Assembly: GCF_024362765.1 (NCBI RefSeq)
Contig: NZ_CP093302.1
Location: 891,001 to 955,000 of the forward strand
Source: Alkalihalobacillus sp. LMS6
Lineage (GTDB): Bacteria > Bacillota > Bacilli > Bacillales > Bacillaceae_D
Direction: 5' to 3'
Length of the DNA: 64,000 nucleotides
Shown here one piece after another: positions 1 to 7,566 of this stretch. The position numbers and the translations under genes are program-made. Position 1 is the stretch's first letter. Every line of letters begins with the position of its first letter. The notes under the pieces are model-generated. The model was not told the DNA's origin, made no database searches, and was given only the letters and a program-made list of their open reading frames with translations.

Positions 1-638
1 ATGTGCGCACGAATGGTGGTGGCTCAACATCAAGCTTTGCCTCATTACTACCTTATATGTTGCCTGAAAAAGGCATAGCAGTCGACTCGACTTTTCACGA
101 AATGAGCTTCAATTTTACTGAAGCTTCTGCCAAGAGACAGCTGGCAAGTATAGAACAGATGCTGGTTCAAGAAAAAAATCTAGAAACAATTGATCTGTTA
201 AAACGATACGAAGCGATGTGGCAGGAACATAGAGGGACAGGATTTGCCATGTCTTCCTTGCACGCGAAGCCGGATTTATTCAAAAAAGGAACCGCAACAC
301 CAAAACAGATCTTTGTTCTTACTGATGTGTATTGTGGAAGTGCAGGCGATGCTTTTGTAGAGTTGGCAAAATTATCGCCAAAAGTAACGGTAGTGGGACG
401 TCCAACAAAAGGGTTAAATGATTATTCCAATGTTGTTCGTGCCGAGTGGGACGGTTTTGCATTATATTACCCTACCTCACGTTTAATGCGTATCGATAAC
501 GGTCAAGGGATGTCTAAAGTAGGAATTTCCCCTAACCATTATATTCCATGGACACCCCAACATTTATATGAAGACGTTGATTTAACCTATGTGTTTAACA
601 AACTAACAGCCAATAAGAAAAACCTTGTTAAACAATAA
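1..638 (+). CDS. S41 family peptidase, C-terminal part (5' end outside window)
   Basis: This is the C-terminal part of a serine protease of the S41 (C-terminal processing peptidase/tricorn-like) family. The visible frame opens with RTNGGGSTSS, the conserved Asn-Gly-Gly-Gly segment of the S41 core. It continues with VLTDVYCGSAGDAFVELAK, which matches the strand-loop holding the nucleophilic Ser (S-A-G-D here), and VVGRPTKG, the usual following segment. The protein is cut by the window edge, so signal peptide and PDZ region cannot be judged. It ends convergently against the next gene, with the stop lying inside a shared hairpin terminator. The family call is firm; the substrate is unknown. Confidence 0.8.
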   Translation, partial: VRTNGGGSTSSFASLLPYMLPEKGIAVDSTFHEMSFNFTEASAKRQLASIEQMLVQEKNLETIDLLKRYEAMWQEHRGTGFAMSSLHAKPDLFKKGTATPKQIFVLTDVYCGSAGDAFVELAKLSPKVTVVGRPTKGLNDYSNVVRAEWDGFALYYPTSRLMRIDNGQGMSKVGISPNHYIPWTPQHLYEDVDLTYVFNKLTANKKNLVKQ

Positions 639-652
639 CGTTAACAAGGTTT
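620..652. terminator. Bidirectional terminator between S41 peptidase and hydrolase
   Basis: A perfect 12-bp inverted repeat (AAACCTTGTTAA at 620-631, TTAACAAGGTTT at 641-652) with a 9-nt loop covers the 3' ends of both convergent genes. A-rich and T-rich flanks would let it act in both directions. Confidence 0.8.
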
Positions 653-1616
653 ATAAATAATGAACGGGATCAGAGATAAACGGTTCATGACGAATAAAAT
701 GACGATCAAGAAACTGTAAAACACGTTCTTCGTATTCTGATTCAAAGTGGAAATAGCTGCGTATGTGGCCGCCTTTTTCCGGAAGCCAGAGCTCACTTCC
801 GGCTGCACTATTGTGGATGGCTTCTGATTCGGAATATGGAATCGCACCGTCATGCATAGAATGAATTAAAAACAGACCTTTGTCATCGGGGTAGGACTGT
901 GCCGCGTAAAGTGGCGTGACATCTGTTGGATTAAAGCCAGGAACCATGACCCCAATGGCGCGCGTTGTACCTGTTGCAAATGATTTTGGCAGCCCGGTCC
1001 AGTATTCAAAACTATCAGCAGCATACTCACTCAAATTGGCAAAAGGCGAATCGGCGATAACTGCTTTGACTTCTTCAGACTCTGCTCCTGCCATAATGGA
1101 CGTAACCGCGCCCATCGACCAACCCATTAAAGCGATATCCTCAACACCACGCGTCTCGCTTACGTAGTCAATGGCGCTTAAAAGGTCTGTTTTTTCATTT
1201 CCGCCAAACGTTGTCGGTGCTTGTTCAGACATACCGGAGTTACGAAAATCAAACATAAACACATGGTAGCCTTCTTCGCTTAAACGACTAGCCAATTGCA
1301 AAGGGCTAAAAGGCATTTCAGTCCGATTATACCCATACCCATGAGCAAAAATAACGGCTTTATCGGTATTGAAAATGGAATTATGTTCAGAAGGAATCCA
1401 CCATCCGCTTAGAGAAATATGATCAAATTTATTTGAAAACTGAACTTCCTCATATTCAAGATCGTAATGACTAGGATTACTCTCAAGGAGCCGAATAGCC
1501 GGGTTTGTGGCTTTATAGCCAACAAACATTAGTGCAGCGGTTAAAAGGACAAGTAAAGCCGCAAACGTTGTAACAGCATTCATTAGCCAGCTTTTCATGT
1601 TGAGTTGCTTCTTCAT
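651..1616 (-). CDS. Membrane-anchored alpha/beta hydrolase
   Basis: Alpha/beta-hydrolase of about 321 aa with one N-terminal membrane segment (roughly residues 13-35, AALLVLLTAALMFVGY), so the catalytic domain probably lies outside the membrane. The oxyanion/entry motif FAHGYGYNRT, the nucleophile elbow GWSMG and a late GGHIRSY supplying the His form a plausible Ser-Asp-His triad. It resembles Bacillus YqkD/YkuN-type 'alpha/beta hydrolase of unknown substrate'. The start chosen is the ATG at 1616, 8 nt after AAGGAG; an upstream GTG at 1625 lies too close to that site. It is convergent with the S41 gene and shares its terminator. The substrate cannot be predicted. Confidence 0.8.
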   Translation of the reverse strand: MKKQLNMKSWLMNAVTTFAALLVLLTAALMFVGYKATNPAIRLLESNPSHYDLEYEEVQFSNKFDHISLSGWWIPSEHNSIFNTDKAVIFAHGYGYNRTEMPFSPLQLASRLSEEGYHVFMFDFRNSGMSEQAPTTFGGNEKTDLLSAIDYVSETRGVEDIALMGWSMGAVTSIMAGAESEEVKAVIADSPFANLSEYAADSFEYWTGLPKSFATGTTRAIGVMVPGFNPTDVTPLYAAQSYPDDKGLFLIHSMHDGAIPYSESEAIHNSAAGSELWLPEKGGHIRSYFHFESEYEERVLQFLDRHFIRHEPFISDPVHYL

Positions 1617-1846
1617 CCCTTCCACTCCTTATGTGTCGTTCGAAGATTCATAGATCATGCACATCGACTTCCTAAGCATCATGTTAGCATTATTATACGA
1701 TCTTCATAAATTCTTTACAATTGGTATACCTCAAGTTTAACGTCAGAAAACCTTGCTCTCTCTATACATATAAAGAAGGTTACATTCTGGTAACAAATTT
1801 GAACGAAATGTTTTAAATAAGTCTGAAAAAGAGGAGTCTGAACAGG

Positions 1847-2404
1847 TTGAAAAAATCTGCAGAACTGATTCAAGAAACGAATACTAATTCGCAGAAACCA
1901 CAAATCAAACTCGTTTCGTTAAGCATGGCGCATGAAGCAGCACTCCACCAATTCGAATTAGAAAACAGAAGCTATTTTGAATCCATGGTGCCGAGCAGAG
2001 GCGATGCATTTTATAACAAGAATGAATTTAGACAACGGTTAACGAATCTAATAAAGGAAGAAGAGGATGGGCAAGGAATCTTTTATCTTCTATTTAATGA
2101 AGTGGATGATCTCGTAGGTCGATTCAATTTAGTGATCGATGGGAATCAAGCTGACATCGGTTATCGAATTGGAGAGGCTTTTTCAGGAAGAGGTTATGCA
2201 ACACAAGCACTTCAATTAGTAATTGAAGAAGTACGCGCGGCTAATCGAATAAACGAACTAACCGCGAAAACAACGTCGGCTCATCGAGCATCGCAGCAAA
2301 TTTTGCTGAAGAATGGTTTTACAGAAATTAATGGACATTCCGAGTCATTTATGTGGAATGGGCAAGAGCAGTGGTTTATTTATTATCAGAAGAAGCTCAG
2401 TTAG
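1847..2404 (+). CDS. GNAT family N-acetyltransferase (RimJ/RimL-like)
   Basis: A GNAT acetyltransferase of 185 aa. The central part (IGYRIGEAFSGRGYATQAL) is the acetyl-CoA pyrophosphate-binding loop with the R/Q-x-x-G-x-G/A pattern. The segment ASQQILLKNGFTEI is the typical end of the fold, as in RimJ/RimL and spermidine-type enzymes. The start is a TTG at 1847 preceded by GAGGAG 10 nt upstream; the next ATG (1925) would remove the first beta strand. It is monocistronic, with a roughly 230-bp gap from the divergent hydrolase that holds its promoter. The target (ribosomal protein N-terminus or small amine) is not known. Confidence 0.8.
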   Translation: MKKSAELIQETNTNSQKPQIKLVSLSMAHEAALHQFELENRSYFESMVPSRGDAFYNKNEFRQRLTNLIKEEEDGQGIFYLLFNEVDDLVGRFNLVIDGNQADIGYRIGEAFSGRGYATQALQLVIEEVRAANRINELTAKTTSAHRASQQILLKNGFTEINGHSESFMWNGQEQWFIYYQKKLS

Positions 2405-2417
2405 CGAATTCAGATGC

Positions 2418-2870
2418 TCACCCATTCATAAAGTTATGAAGTTTACTCACTTCATAAATGTAGAGAGCCCCATAAAGGAAAAGCTGAACTGTGAAGAGGG
2501 CAATTGCGAAAGTGTAATGTTTTTTCACGATCTTTTCTTTTCGTTTATGTAAGATATAAGAGCCGATGGATGTACAACTACCTGCTAATGATAAGGATAT
2601 AAATAGTAAAAAGCGATCGAGTCTCGTTAGAAAGTTGTTCGTTATGGCAGCCATTAGTTCAGAACTTGTCTTATCCAACTCTCGACCAGAAAAGTCAATC
2701 GTAGTCTGTTGATTTAGAATGCGTGTTTCTAACACAATGGCATTTTGATCGGCCTCAACGAGTTGGTAATTATAAGGAAAGAGGCCTAACGTGACAAAAG
2801 CAAACGAAAAGCAGAGAAACAACACGATATGGATTGAAAATAATGATATGAAGCGTAAAAATACAGACAT
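2418..2870 (-). CDS. Small membrane protein, unknown function
   Basis: A protein of 150 aa that I do not recognise. There are three hydrophobic stretches: residues 5-30 (IHIVLFLCFSFAFVTLGLF), about 85-105 (RFLLFISLSLAGSCTSIGSY) and about 120-140 (FAIALFTVQLFLYGALYIY). The roughly 55-residue stretch between the first two is hydrophilic. The ATG follows AAGGAG with a 6-nt spacer. It lies 12 bp downstream of the deoxyribosyltransferase-like gene on the same strand, so the two probably form an operon. The function is unknown. Confidence 0.65.
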   Translation of the reverse strand: MSVFLRFISLFSIHIVLFLCFSFAFVTLGLFPYNYQLVEADQNAIVLETRILNQQTTIDFSGRELDKTSSELMAAITNNFLTRLDRFLLFISLSLAGSCTSIGSYILHKRKEKIVKKHYTFAIALFTVQLFLYGALYIYEVSKLHNFMNG

Positions 2871-2882
2871 ACTATTCTCCTT

Positions 2883-3311
2883 CTAGATAGATAAAGGTGG
2901 TCTTGATCGCTCGTTAAAAAGATAGGAGTGTTGTTGAACCCACTCTTTAATCGACAAGACCAATTCGTTTAATGTTGATTGGACAGAGGTAATCGTGTCT
3001 AGATAATAAAACGTAGAAGGATCTATTTCATAGCCAGGTAGCGAGTGAATGAAAATTTTTGTGTTCGACGCAAGGGCTAACCCTAGTTCAACATGACTGC
3101 CTTTTCCTCCAGGTAATAATAGAATGAATATATCGGCATCTTGTACAGCTTGTTTTTCCCTCTCGCCAATAGCTTTTAAATGCTGTGCAGAGGTTGAGCG
3201 CTCATTTTGCGTCCAGTCGTATGTTTGAACGTATCCATCGTTCTGCAAAGACAAAGATAGCGTCCGAACAGAATCGATGTTTGCAAAAGATGAAGCAATG
3301 TAAAAATTCAA
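2883..3311 (-). CDS. Nucleoside 2-deoxyribosyltransferase-like protein
   Basis: About 142 aa. The opening NFYIASSFAN and the central DADIFILLLPGGKGSHVELG match the nucleoside 2-deoxyribosyltransferase/2'-deoxynucleoside 5'-phosphate hydrolase (RCL, DNPH1) superfamily, in which the Glu of the HVELG-type motif is the nucleophile. The residues needed for catalysis appear present. The open frame runs further upstream, but the best start is TTG at 3311, 8 nt after AAAGGAG, which puts the conserved strand at the N-terminus. It is first in a two-gene unit with the small membrane protein. Nucleotide salvage is one possible role; stand-alone homologues are usually uncharacterised. Confidence 0.65.
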   Translation of the reverse strand: MNFYIASSFANIDSVRTLSLSLQNDGYVQTYDWTQNERSTSAQHLKAIGEREKQAVQDADIFILLLPGGKGSHVELGLALASNTKIFIHSLPGYEIDPSTFYYLDTITSVQSTLNELVLSIKEWVQQHSYLFNERSRPPLSI

Positions 3312-3382
3312 AACAATCACTCCTTTAACCCGATTATAAATGAAATCACTCGATTTCACTATAAAAAGGGTAGGAGTGATCG

Positions 3383-3508
3383 TTGTTTCTTAAAAAGAAT
3401 CTCAGGGAGATGACCAAAAAATCGACCGGGGCAAAAAGTCATTCGGATTTTTGTCAACAAGGACTCAAGAAATCGTTTAATCGGGCCAGTGCTCATGAAC
3501 GTCTATGA
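3383..3508 (+). CDS. Possible small basic protein (41 aa)
   Basis: A candidate gene too short for routine calling. It has a TTG start at 3383 preceded by TAGGAGTG at a good distance, then 41 codons of Lys/Ser/Arg-rich sequence (begins MFLKKNLREMTKKSTGAK). The gap between the divergent gene and the kinase otherwise holds only repeat B, so a small gene would fit. No family is recognised and there is no independent evidence of translation. Confidence 0.3.
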   Translation: MFLKKNLREMTKKSTGAKSHSDFCQQGLKKSFNRASAHERL

Positions 3509-3585
3509 ATACTGGCTTGACTCTTCTAGAAAATATAGTGAATAGAACTAGGTGTATATACAGATTATTTTTCTCTCATGTCTTA

Positions 3586-3871
3586 CTCGTTAGCGTGGAT
3601 GGCGACTCCGACGGGAAAAGTGACAGTCCGAAAATCCAAGAGTGATGTTTTCGAAGGAGTTGAGGCGTTGCCCGCGGCAAAGAAGACACCGTGAGAGCAA
3701 GTGACAACGTAGCGCAAACGGATGTCGCGCTTGTGCCTGTGGTGAAAACGTCCATCCGCGCGATAAGTGATGACTATCACTTGAATCGATCGTTTCCATT
3801 TTCGGGTAAAAGATAACAGTTTTTAGACAGACCTAATCAAATTATAAAACCAGTGTATCGTGATTTTACAC
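3586..3871 (+). repeat. Repeat B: long form of the intergenic repeat family
   Basis: About 285 bp. It opens with GGATGGCGACTCC, contains TGAGGCGTTGCCCGCGG, then a roughly 85-bp module (GCAAAGAAGACACCGTGAG through CTTGTGCCTGTGGTGAAA) and a tail ending CAGTGTATCGTGATTTTACA. The 3' two-thirds is nearly repeated at 47288-47482, and the ends of the core resemble the short repeat A (7297-7511, 21574-21793). Open frames on the minus strand here are unlike any protein and have no ribosome binding site. The 3312-3992 gap holds nothing else that I can support except the small candidate gene at 3383. Confidence 0.75.
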
Positions 3872-3992
3872 AGAGGTCTGGACTTTATTTTCAGATTTTG
3901 AGTTAGGAGCCTATCAAGATTCTAAGCATTTACACGACCACATTGCGTACGGGGAGCCGCTACGGAAATAAGTATAGGGGAGAGGAACGCTT

Positions 3993-4859
3993 ATGGAAGG
4001 AAAATTTGTCACGCAAAGCGTGGACGGCCAAACGTTTCAGCTAAAAGAACTGCATGATTTTCAGTGGCTTCAATCCTACGGGACAGTGTTTAACGTTTTT
4101 GATCAACAAGATTCAGGAAATCTTAGCTTTGGTGTGAAAAAAGGAACAGAGCGATATTTCATCAAGTATGCGGGTGCTAAAACGATTTACCATAACAACA
4201 CACCCTCTGAGTCGATACAGAGGTTAAAAGAGGCTGAAAGGGTCTATCGTGATTTGCAGCATCCATCGTTAATTCAATTTATAGAGGCTATTAAGACACC
4301 AAATGGCTACGGGCTTGTTTTTGCTTGGACAAACGGAGAGAATTTGTATCCACACTGGGAATTTCCACCGCCGAAAAAATATACGCATCCTGATTCTCCT
4401 TTTTATCGGTTCAGGCAGCTTCCGTTTGAGAAAAAATCTACCGCGTTTAAACAAATCCTTTCTTTCCATAAGTATGTGGAAGAGGAAGGCTATGTCTTAA
4501 TTGATTTTTATGATGGGAGTTTATTGTATAACTTTACGTCTGATAGACTGACGATTTGTGACATCGATATGTATGCGAAAGTCCCGTACACCAATGAAGT
4601 GGGGCGGATGTGGGGATCGTCTCGTTTCATGGCTCCTGAGGAATTTGAAAAAGGGGCTACGATTGACAGGCAGACAATGGTCTATACAATGGGGGCGATG
4701 GCATTTGCTTTATTTGGTGGGGAGACTGACCGTTCTCTTGATAAGTGGCAAGCGCCAGAACGTTTTTATTCGATTGCGCGAAAAGCTGTTCAAACGGATA
4801 AAAGCGCACGTTACGGTTCTGTTGGCCAATTTTTAGAAAAATGGCTTGAAAAAGAATAA
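3993..4859 (+). CDS. Divergent serine/threonine protein kinase
   Basis: A protein of 288 aa with a complete but divergent protein-kinase fold and no membrane or sensor domain. K58 in FIKYAG is the likely ATP-anchoring Lys. D171 in LIDFYDGSLLYNF takes the place of the catalytic HRD Asp. CDIDMY (D190) replaces DFG, and FMAPEEF is the APE motif. The His and Arg of HRD and the Gly of DFG are absent. ATG follows AGGGGAGAGG. It is monocistronic after repeat B and ends at a bidirectional hairpin. Related kinases occur in other bacilli without known substrates. The kinase fold call is good; activity is inferred. Confidence 0.75.
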   Translation: MEGKFVTQSVDGQTFQLKELHDFQWLQSYGTVFNVFDQQDSGNLSFGVKKGTERYFIKYAGAKTIYHNNTPSESIQRLKEAERVYRDLQHPSLIQFIEAIKTPNGYGLVFAWTNGENLYPHWEFPPPKKYTHPDSPFYRFRQLPFEKKSTAFKQILSFHKYVEEEGYVLIDFYDGSLLYNFTSDRLTICDIDMYAKVPYTNEVGRMWGSSRFMAPEEFEKGATIDRQTMVYTMGAMAFALFGGETDRSLDKWQAPERFYSIARKAVQTDKSARYGSVGQFLEKWLEKE

Positions 4860-4882
4860 GAGTGTCGATTCTCTTATTCTTT
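4851..4882. terminator. Bidirectional terminator
   Basis: A perfect 12-bp stem (AAAGAATAAGAG at 4851-4862, CTCTTATTCTTT at 4871-4882) with an 8-nt loop, followed by a T-rich run on the plus strand. It ends the kinase gene and the convergent small membrane protein gene. Confidence 0.85.
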
Positions 4883-5071
4883 TGTTTTTTCCATTGTATC
4901 AAGCCGTTCAAGAATGTGATCAAGCTTCTTGTCGATATCCTCGAACTCAGGTCCCATCCCTTGGCGCATTTCTAATTCTTTTAAATGAGCGCGGTTGTTA
5001 ATTAATATGGTAATAATGGGAAATAAAATGGCAGCTAGGGGAATAAGCACCCACCACGGAAAATCGGCCAT
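4874..5071 (-). CDS. Small single-pass membrane protein with coiled-coil tail
   Basis: A protein of 65 aa. One transmembrane helix (residues 5-25, WWVLIPLAAILFPIITILI) is followed by a charged helical tail (FEDIDKKLDHILERLDTME) with heptad spacing of Leu/Ile. Small proteins of this plan are common in Firmicutes, and their role is unknown. ATG follows GAGGAGG with a 6-nt spacer, so this is a real gene. It sits downstream of the LOV receptor gene on the same strand with about 57 bp between them and could be cotranscribed. Confidence 0.65.
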   Translation of the reverse strand: MADFPWWVLIPLAAILFPIITILINNRAHLKELEMRQGMGPEFEDIDKKLDHILERLDTMEKTKE

Positions 5072-5128
5072 ATTCCATCCTCCTCTTCTACATCTCTTCT
5101 ACGTATACGTGTGGAAAAGAGAGAAGTT

Positions 5129-5911
5129 TCACTCTCGTTCAAGATGACTTCGAAGAAAATCTTTTACCGAACTAGCTGTTTTCATTCCTTTTAACTTCGT
5201 TTCTTTTAAGCTAATTGATTGTTTTGCAAGAATGGGCGATATTCCTGTTAGCACGGTGTCCGTTCCGACAAGTTGTAAAATATCTCGTAAGCGAAAAATG
5301 CCTTCAACAACATATTCGTCGAAATCTTCCAATCCTGAAACATCGACAATTAATGTTGATAGATCGAGTTTGGAGGTTTCTTTTGTGACGGTATTAAACA
5401 TATGGTCAAAGCGTTCCTTACCAAACTCCCCTACGAGTGGAATAACTGCAATTCCGTTAACTAATGGAACAATAGGTGTGGAAATCGTGTCAATTCGCTG
5501 CACGGTATCAAAATAGCTTAATTCGACTTCTTTTTGAACGGAAACATCTTTTTGAATCCCGATAAAATATTTCACTTCAGGTTGATCAAGCGTGACACAT
5601 TCAATGTTTAATTCATTCCAGAAAAAACTTCCATCTTTGCGATAATTAATAATTTCAACTGAAATGGACTCATCGTTGCGAATGGCTTCTCTAATTTGAT
5701 CAACTTTTTCTCTATCTGTGTCTTCCCCTTGAAGAAAACGACAGTTTGTCCCAATGACTTCCGATTCTTCATACCCTGTCATATCCGTGAATCCTTGGTT
5801 AGCATAGACAATTGGATTATCATCTTGAGACGGATCTGTGACAAGAACACCTACTTTTGTTTGGTCTAAGAGTCGTGTTAAAAGTTGAGACTTATTAAAC
5901 AACTGTTCCAT
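5129..5911 (-). CDS. ytvA: Blue-light photoreceptor, LOV-STAS (YtvA/PfyP)
   Basis: About 260 aa, matching the B. subtilis YtvA length (261). The N-terminal LOV (PAS) domain carries the flavin motif GTNCRFLQG with the photoactive Cys at residue 57, then NYRKDGSFFWNEL. A helical linker (IGIQKDVSVQKEVE) leads to a C-terminal STAS domain (about residues 150-255, IVDVSGLEDFDEYVV). In B. subtilis this FMN-binding protein feeds light into the stressosome and the sigma-B general stress response. The start is the ATG at 5911 after GAGGTG; the longer open frame has no initiation signal. The first gene of the divergent unit begins about 145 bp away. Confidence 0.95.
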   Translation of the reverse strand: MEQLFNKSQLLTRLLDQTKVGVLVTDPSQDDNPIVYANQGFTDMTGYEESEVIGTNCRFLQGEDTDREKVDQIREAIRNDESISVEIINYRKDGSFFWNELNIECVTLDQPEVKYFIGIQKDVSVQKEVELSYFDTVQRIDTISTPIVPLVNGIAVIPLVGEFGKERFDHMFNTVTKETSKLDLSTLIVDVSGLEDFDEYVVEGIFRLRDILQLVGTDTVLTGISPILAKQSISLKETKLKGMKTASSVKDFLRSHLERE

Positions 5912-6057
5912 ATTAACACCTCGAATGTATTCAGATTCAATAAAGATGTTTTCCCAACAAATCAATGAATTAAACAAACGCTTTCGTAGATTTAAGCGCA
6001 TCTTCATTCAATTTCATGTAAAATGGTACAGAATGATAATAGAGTGAGGGACGTAAG

Positions 6058-6567
6058 ATGAGAGATTTTATGGAGCAAGCAAAGTTAAGTGTTCAACTTC
6101 CAAAAAAGAAAGCCGTCTTTCAATTAAATCGGACTCGAATCGGTGTCCCGTTTTTTTATGTTGGTATTTGGCTCGTCTTTATTTGTATACCGTTATCGGT
6201 TCAGTCGTATTGGAATGCGGAAGGTGTGCTAGGAGAATTGGCAGTACCTATTTATTTTGTCTATTTTCTATTTGTGTTCTTCCCAATTTTCGCTGGTGCC
6301 ATTTACTTTTTACTTGCCGCAATTGCCGCAATTGCACTGACATTGGCAAAGTTATTGGAACGAAAGCTGACTTTTTTAATGATGTTTAAACTGGCATCAT
6401 TTGCAGCGACTTTTCCGCTGATTGGATATGGAGTCTTTCTTTTTATTGACGAAGGGATTGCAACACTCTGGATATGGCCAAGTGTGGCGTTTCTATTCTT
6501 TGTTTTAGTTCGATCCATTTTTCATTATCCGAAGCAAAAAAATAAACGAAAGGGACTGATGAAATGA
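6058..6567 (+). CDS. Polytopic membrane protein, possibly DUF1189-like
   Basis: A protein of 169 aa with four hydrophobic helices (roughly residues 28-48, 62-84, 84-105, 115-160) and a basic C-terminus (KQKNKRKGLMK). The opening (MEQAKLSVQLPKKKAVFQLNR) resembles DUF1189 membrane proteins of bacilli, but the protein is shorter than that family. ATG follows GAGGG. Its last codons overlap the start of the HD hydrolase (ATGA), so the two are translationally coupled. The function is unknown, and the family assignment is tentative. Confidence 0.6.
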   Translation: MRDFMEQAKLSVQLPKKKAVFQLNRTRIGVPFFYVGIWLVFICIPLSVQSYWNAEGVLGELAVPIYFVYFLFVFFPIFAGAIYFLLAAIAAIALTLAKLLERKLTFLMMFKLASFAATFPLIGYGVFLFIDEGIATLWIWPSVAFLFFVLVRSIFHYPKQKNKRKGLMK

Positions 6568-7193
6568 TAATCGAACGAACGGAAGATTGGGTGAAGGAAC
6601 GTTTGGCCCACGATACGACGGGGCATGATTGGTACCATATTGATCGTGTGAGAAAAGTAGCGGTAATGTTAGCTGAAAAAGAGAATGCTGATCAACAAAT
6701 TGTAGAACTGGCGGCATTGCTTCACGACACCATTGACGATAAAATCGTCGCAAATGAACAAGTAGCGGTTGAAGAGGTGAAGAAATTTTTGGTTGAACAA
6801 GGGCTACCAAAACCGGCATTGTATAAAGTGCTTGCCATTATTCAAACCATTTCTTTTAGCAAGGGGCAGGAGCTTTCGCTACTTGAAGCAAAAATTGTGC
6901 AAGATGCTGATCGACTTGATGCGATTGGTGCGATTGGGATTGCGAGAACGTTTCAATATTCCGGAGCAAGGAACCAACCTATCTATGATCCAACTCTTTC
7001 CGTACGAGGACAAATGACAAGGGAAGAATATCGCCATGGAAAATCATCAGCCATTAATCATTTTTATGAGAAACTATTACAATTAAAAGATGGTCTGCAT
7101 ACGCAAACGGCAAAAGAAGTCGCCGAAAAGCGGCATGCACTTATGGAGCAATTTTTAGATCAATTTTTTCTAGAGTGGGAAGGAAACGCCTAG
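6564..7193 (+). CDS. HD-domain phosphohydrolase (YpgQ/YedJ-like)
   Basis: An HD-superfamily metal-dependent phosphohydrolase of 209 aa. It has the full H...HD...D set: H25 in HDWYHIDRV, H54-D55 in LLHDTIDDK, and D116 in VQDADRLDAIGAIGIARTF. The pattern matches the YpgQ/YedJ subgroup. B. subtilis YpgQ is a Mn-dependent pyrophosphohydrolase acting on (d)NTPs, so a similar role is likely. The start overlaps the stop of the preceding membrane protein gene by 4 bp. A stem-loop follows the stop. The family is certain; the substrate is inferred. Confidence 0.85.
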   Translation: MIIERTEDWVKERLAHDTTGHDWYHIDRVRKVAVMLAEKENADQQIVELAALLHDTIDDKIVANEQVAVEEVKKFLVEQGLPKPALYKVLAIIQTISFSKGQELSLLEAKIVQDADRLDAIGAIGIARTFQYSGARNQPIYDPTLSVRGQMTREEYRHGKSSAINHFYEKLLQLKDGLHTQTAKEVAEKRHALMEQFLDQFFLEWEGNA

Positions 7194-7198
7194 AACAT

Positions 7199-7230
7199 TA
7201 GCTTATCGATCCATTCGATGAGCTAGTTTT
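7199..7230 (+). terminator. Terminator after HD hydrolase
   Basis: The hairpin TAGCTTATCGA (7199-7209) / TCGATGAGCTA (7215-7225) has one G-T pair and is followed by TTTT. Confidence 0.75.
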
Positions 7231-7274
7231 ATATTAAAAAGGCAAATTGACAAGTATTAGAAGTTATGAAAAAA

Positions 7275-7288
7275 TGAAAGCGATGTCA
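7275..7288 (+). promoter_or_regulatory. Candidate CcpA cre site upstream of sugar ABC operon
   Basis: TGAAAGCGATGTCA matches the published cre consensus TGWNANCGNTNWCA at every position. It lies just left of repeat A and upstream of a TATGAT hexamer (7290-7295) that could be the -10 element. It suggests carbon catabolite repression of the sugar importer starting at 7567. Confidence 0.55.
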
Positions 7289-7296
7289 ATATGATG

Positions 7297-7511
7297 AATT
7301 TCATATTAAGTAGTAGTCATTTTTACGAATGATAACAGCAACATTTTTGCAACATTCGCTTTATTGAATGGCGACGACTCCTAGGGGAACAGCACGTGAC
7401 CGAAGACAATGGAGCGTTTTTTGCGGTGGCTGAGGCCTTGCCTGTGGTGAAAGCGTTCGCCATTTTAAATAGAGTGTACGTCATTTCGAATCAAACTCGA
7501 ATTATGAAATT
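7297..7511 (+). repeat. Repeat A, copy 1 (MITE-like, 215 bp)
   Basis: It begins AATTTCATATTAAGTAGTAG and ends AATTATGAAATT, giving terminal inverted repeats. Inside is an AATGGCGAC...TTCGCCATTTT core with the shared blocks GGGGAACAGCACGTG and GGCTGAGGCC. It aligns along its length with the inverted copy at 21574-21793 and with the left half of 47132-47482. It carries no open frame of note. It fills most of the 373-bp gap before the sugar ABC operon and sits in what would be the 5' leader. Confidence 0.85.
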
Positions 7512-7566
7512 AGCTCAATAAATTAAATTATTTTACTTTTTTTCATAATCAGACAGGAGGGGTGAA

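Noticed and set aside
916..1167. Plus-strand frame opposite the alpha/beta hydrolase
   Set aside because: It is antisense to a well-supported gene with catalytic motifs and lacks its own start signal.
3583..3799. Two overlapping minus-strand open frames rich in His/Arg (HHRHKRDIRLRYVV), with a similar frame at 47176-47409
   Set aside because: They arise from repeat B and its chimeric copy, have no ribosome binding site, and the shared peptide reflects shared repeat DNA. Two alternative frames are open at the same place, and the surrounding match ignores codon boundaries.
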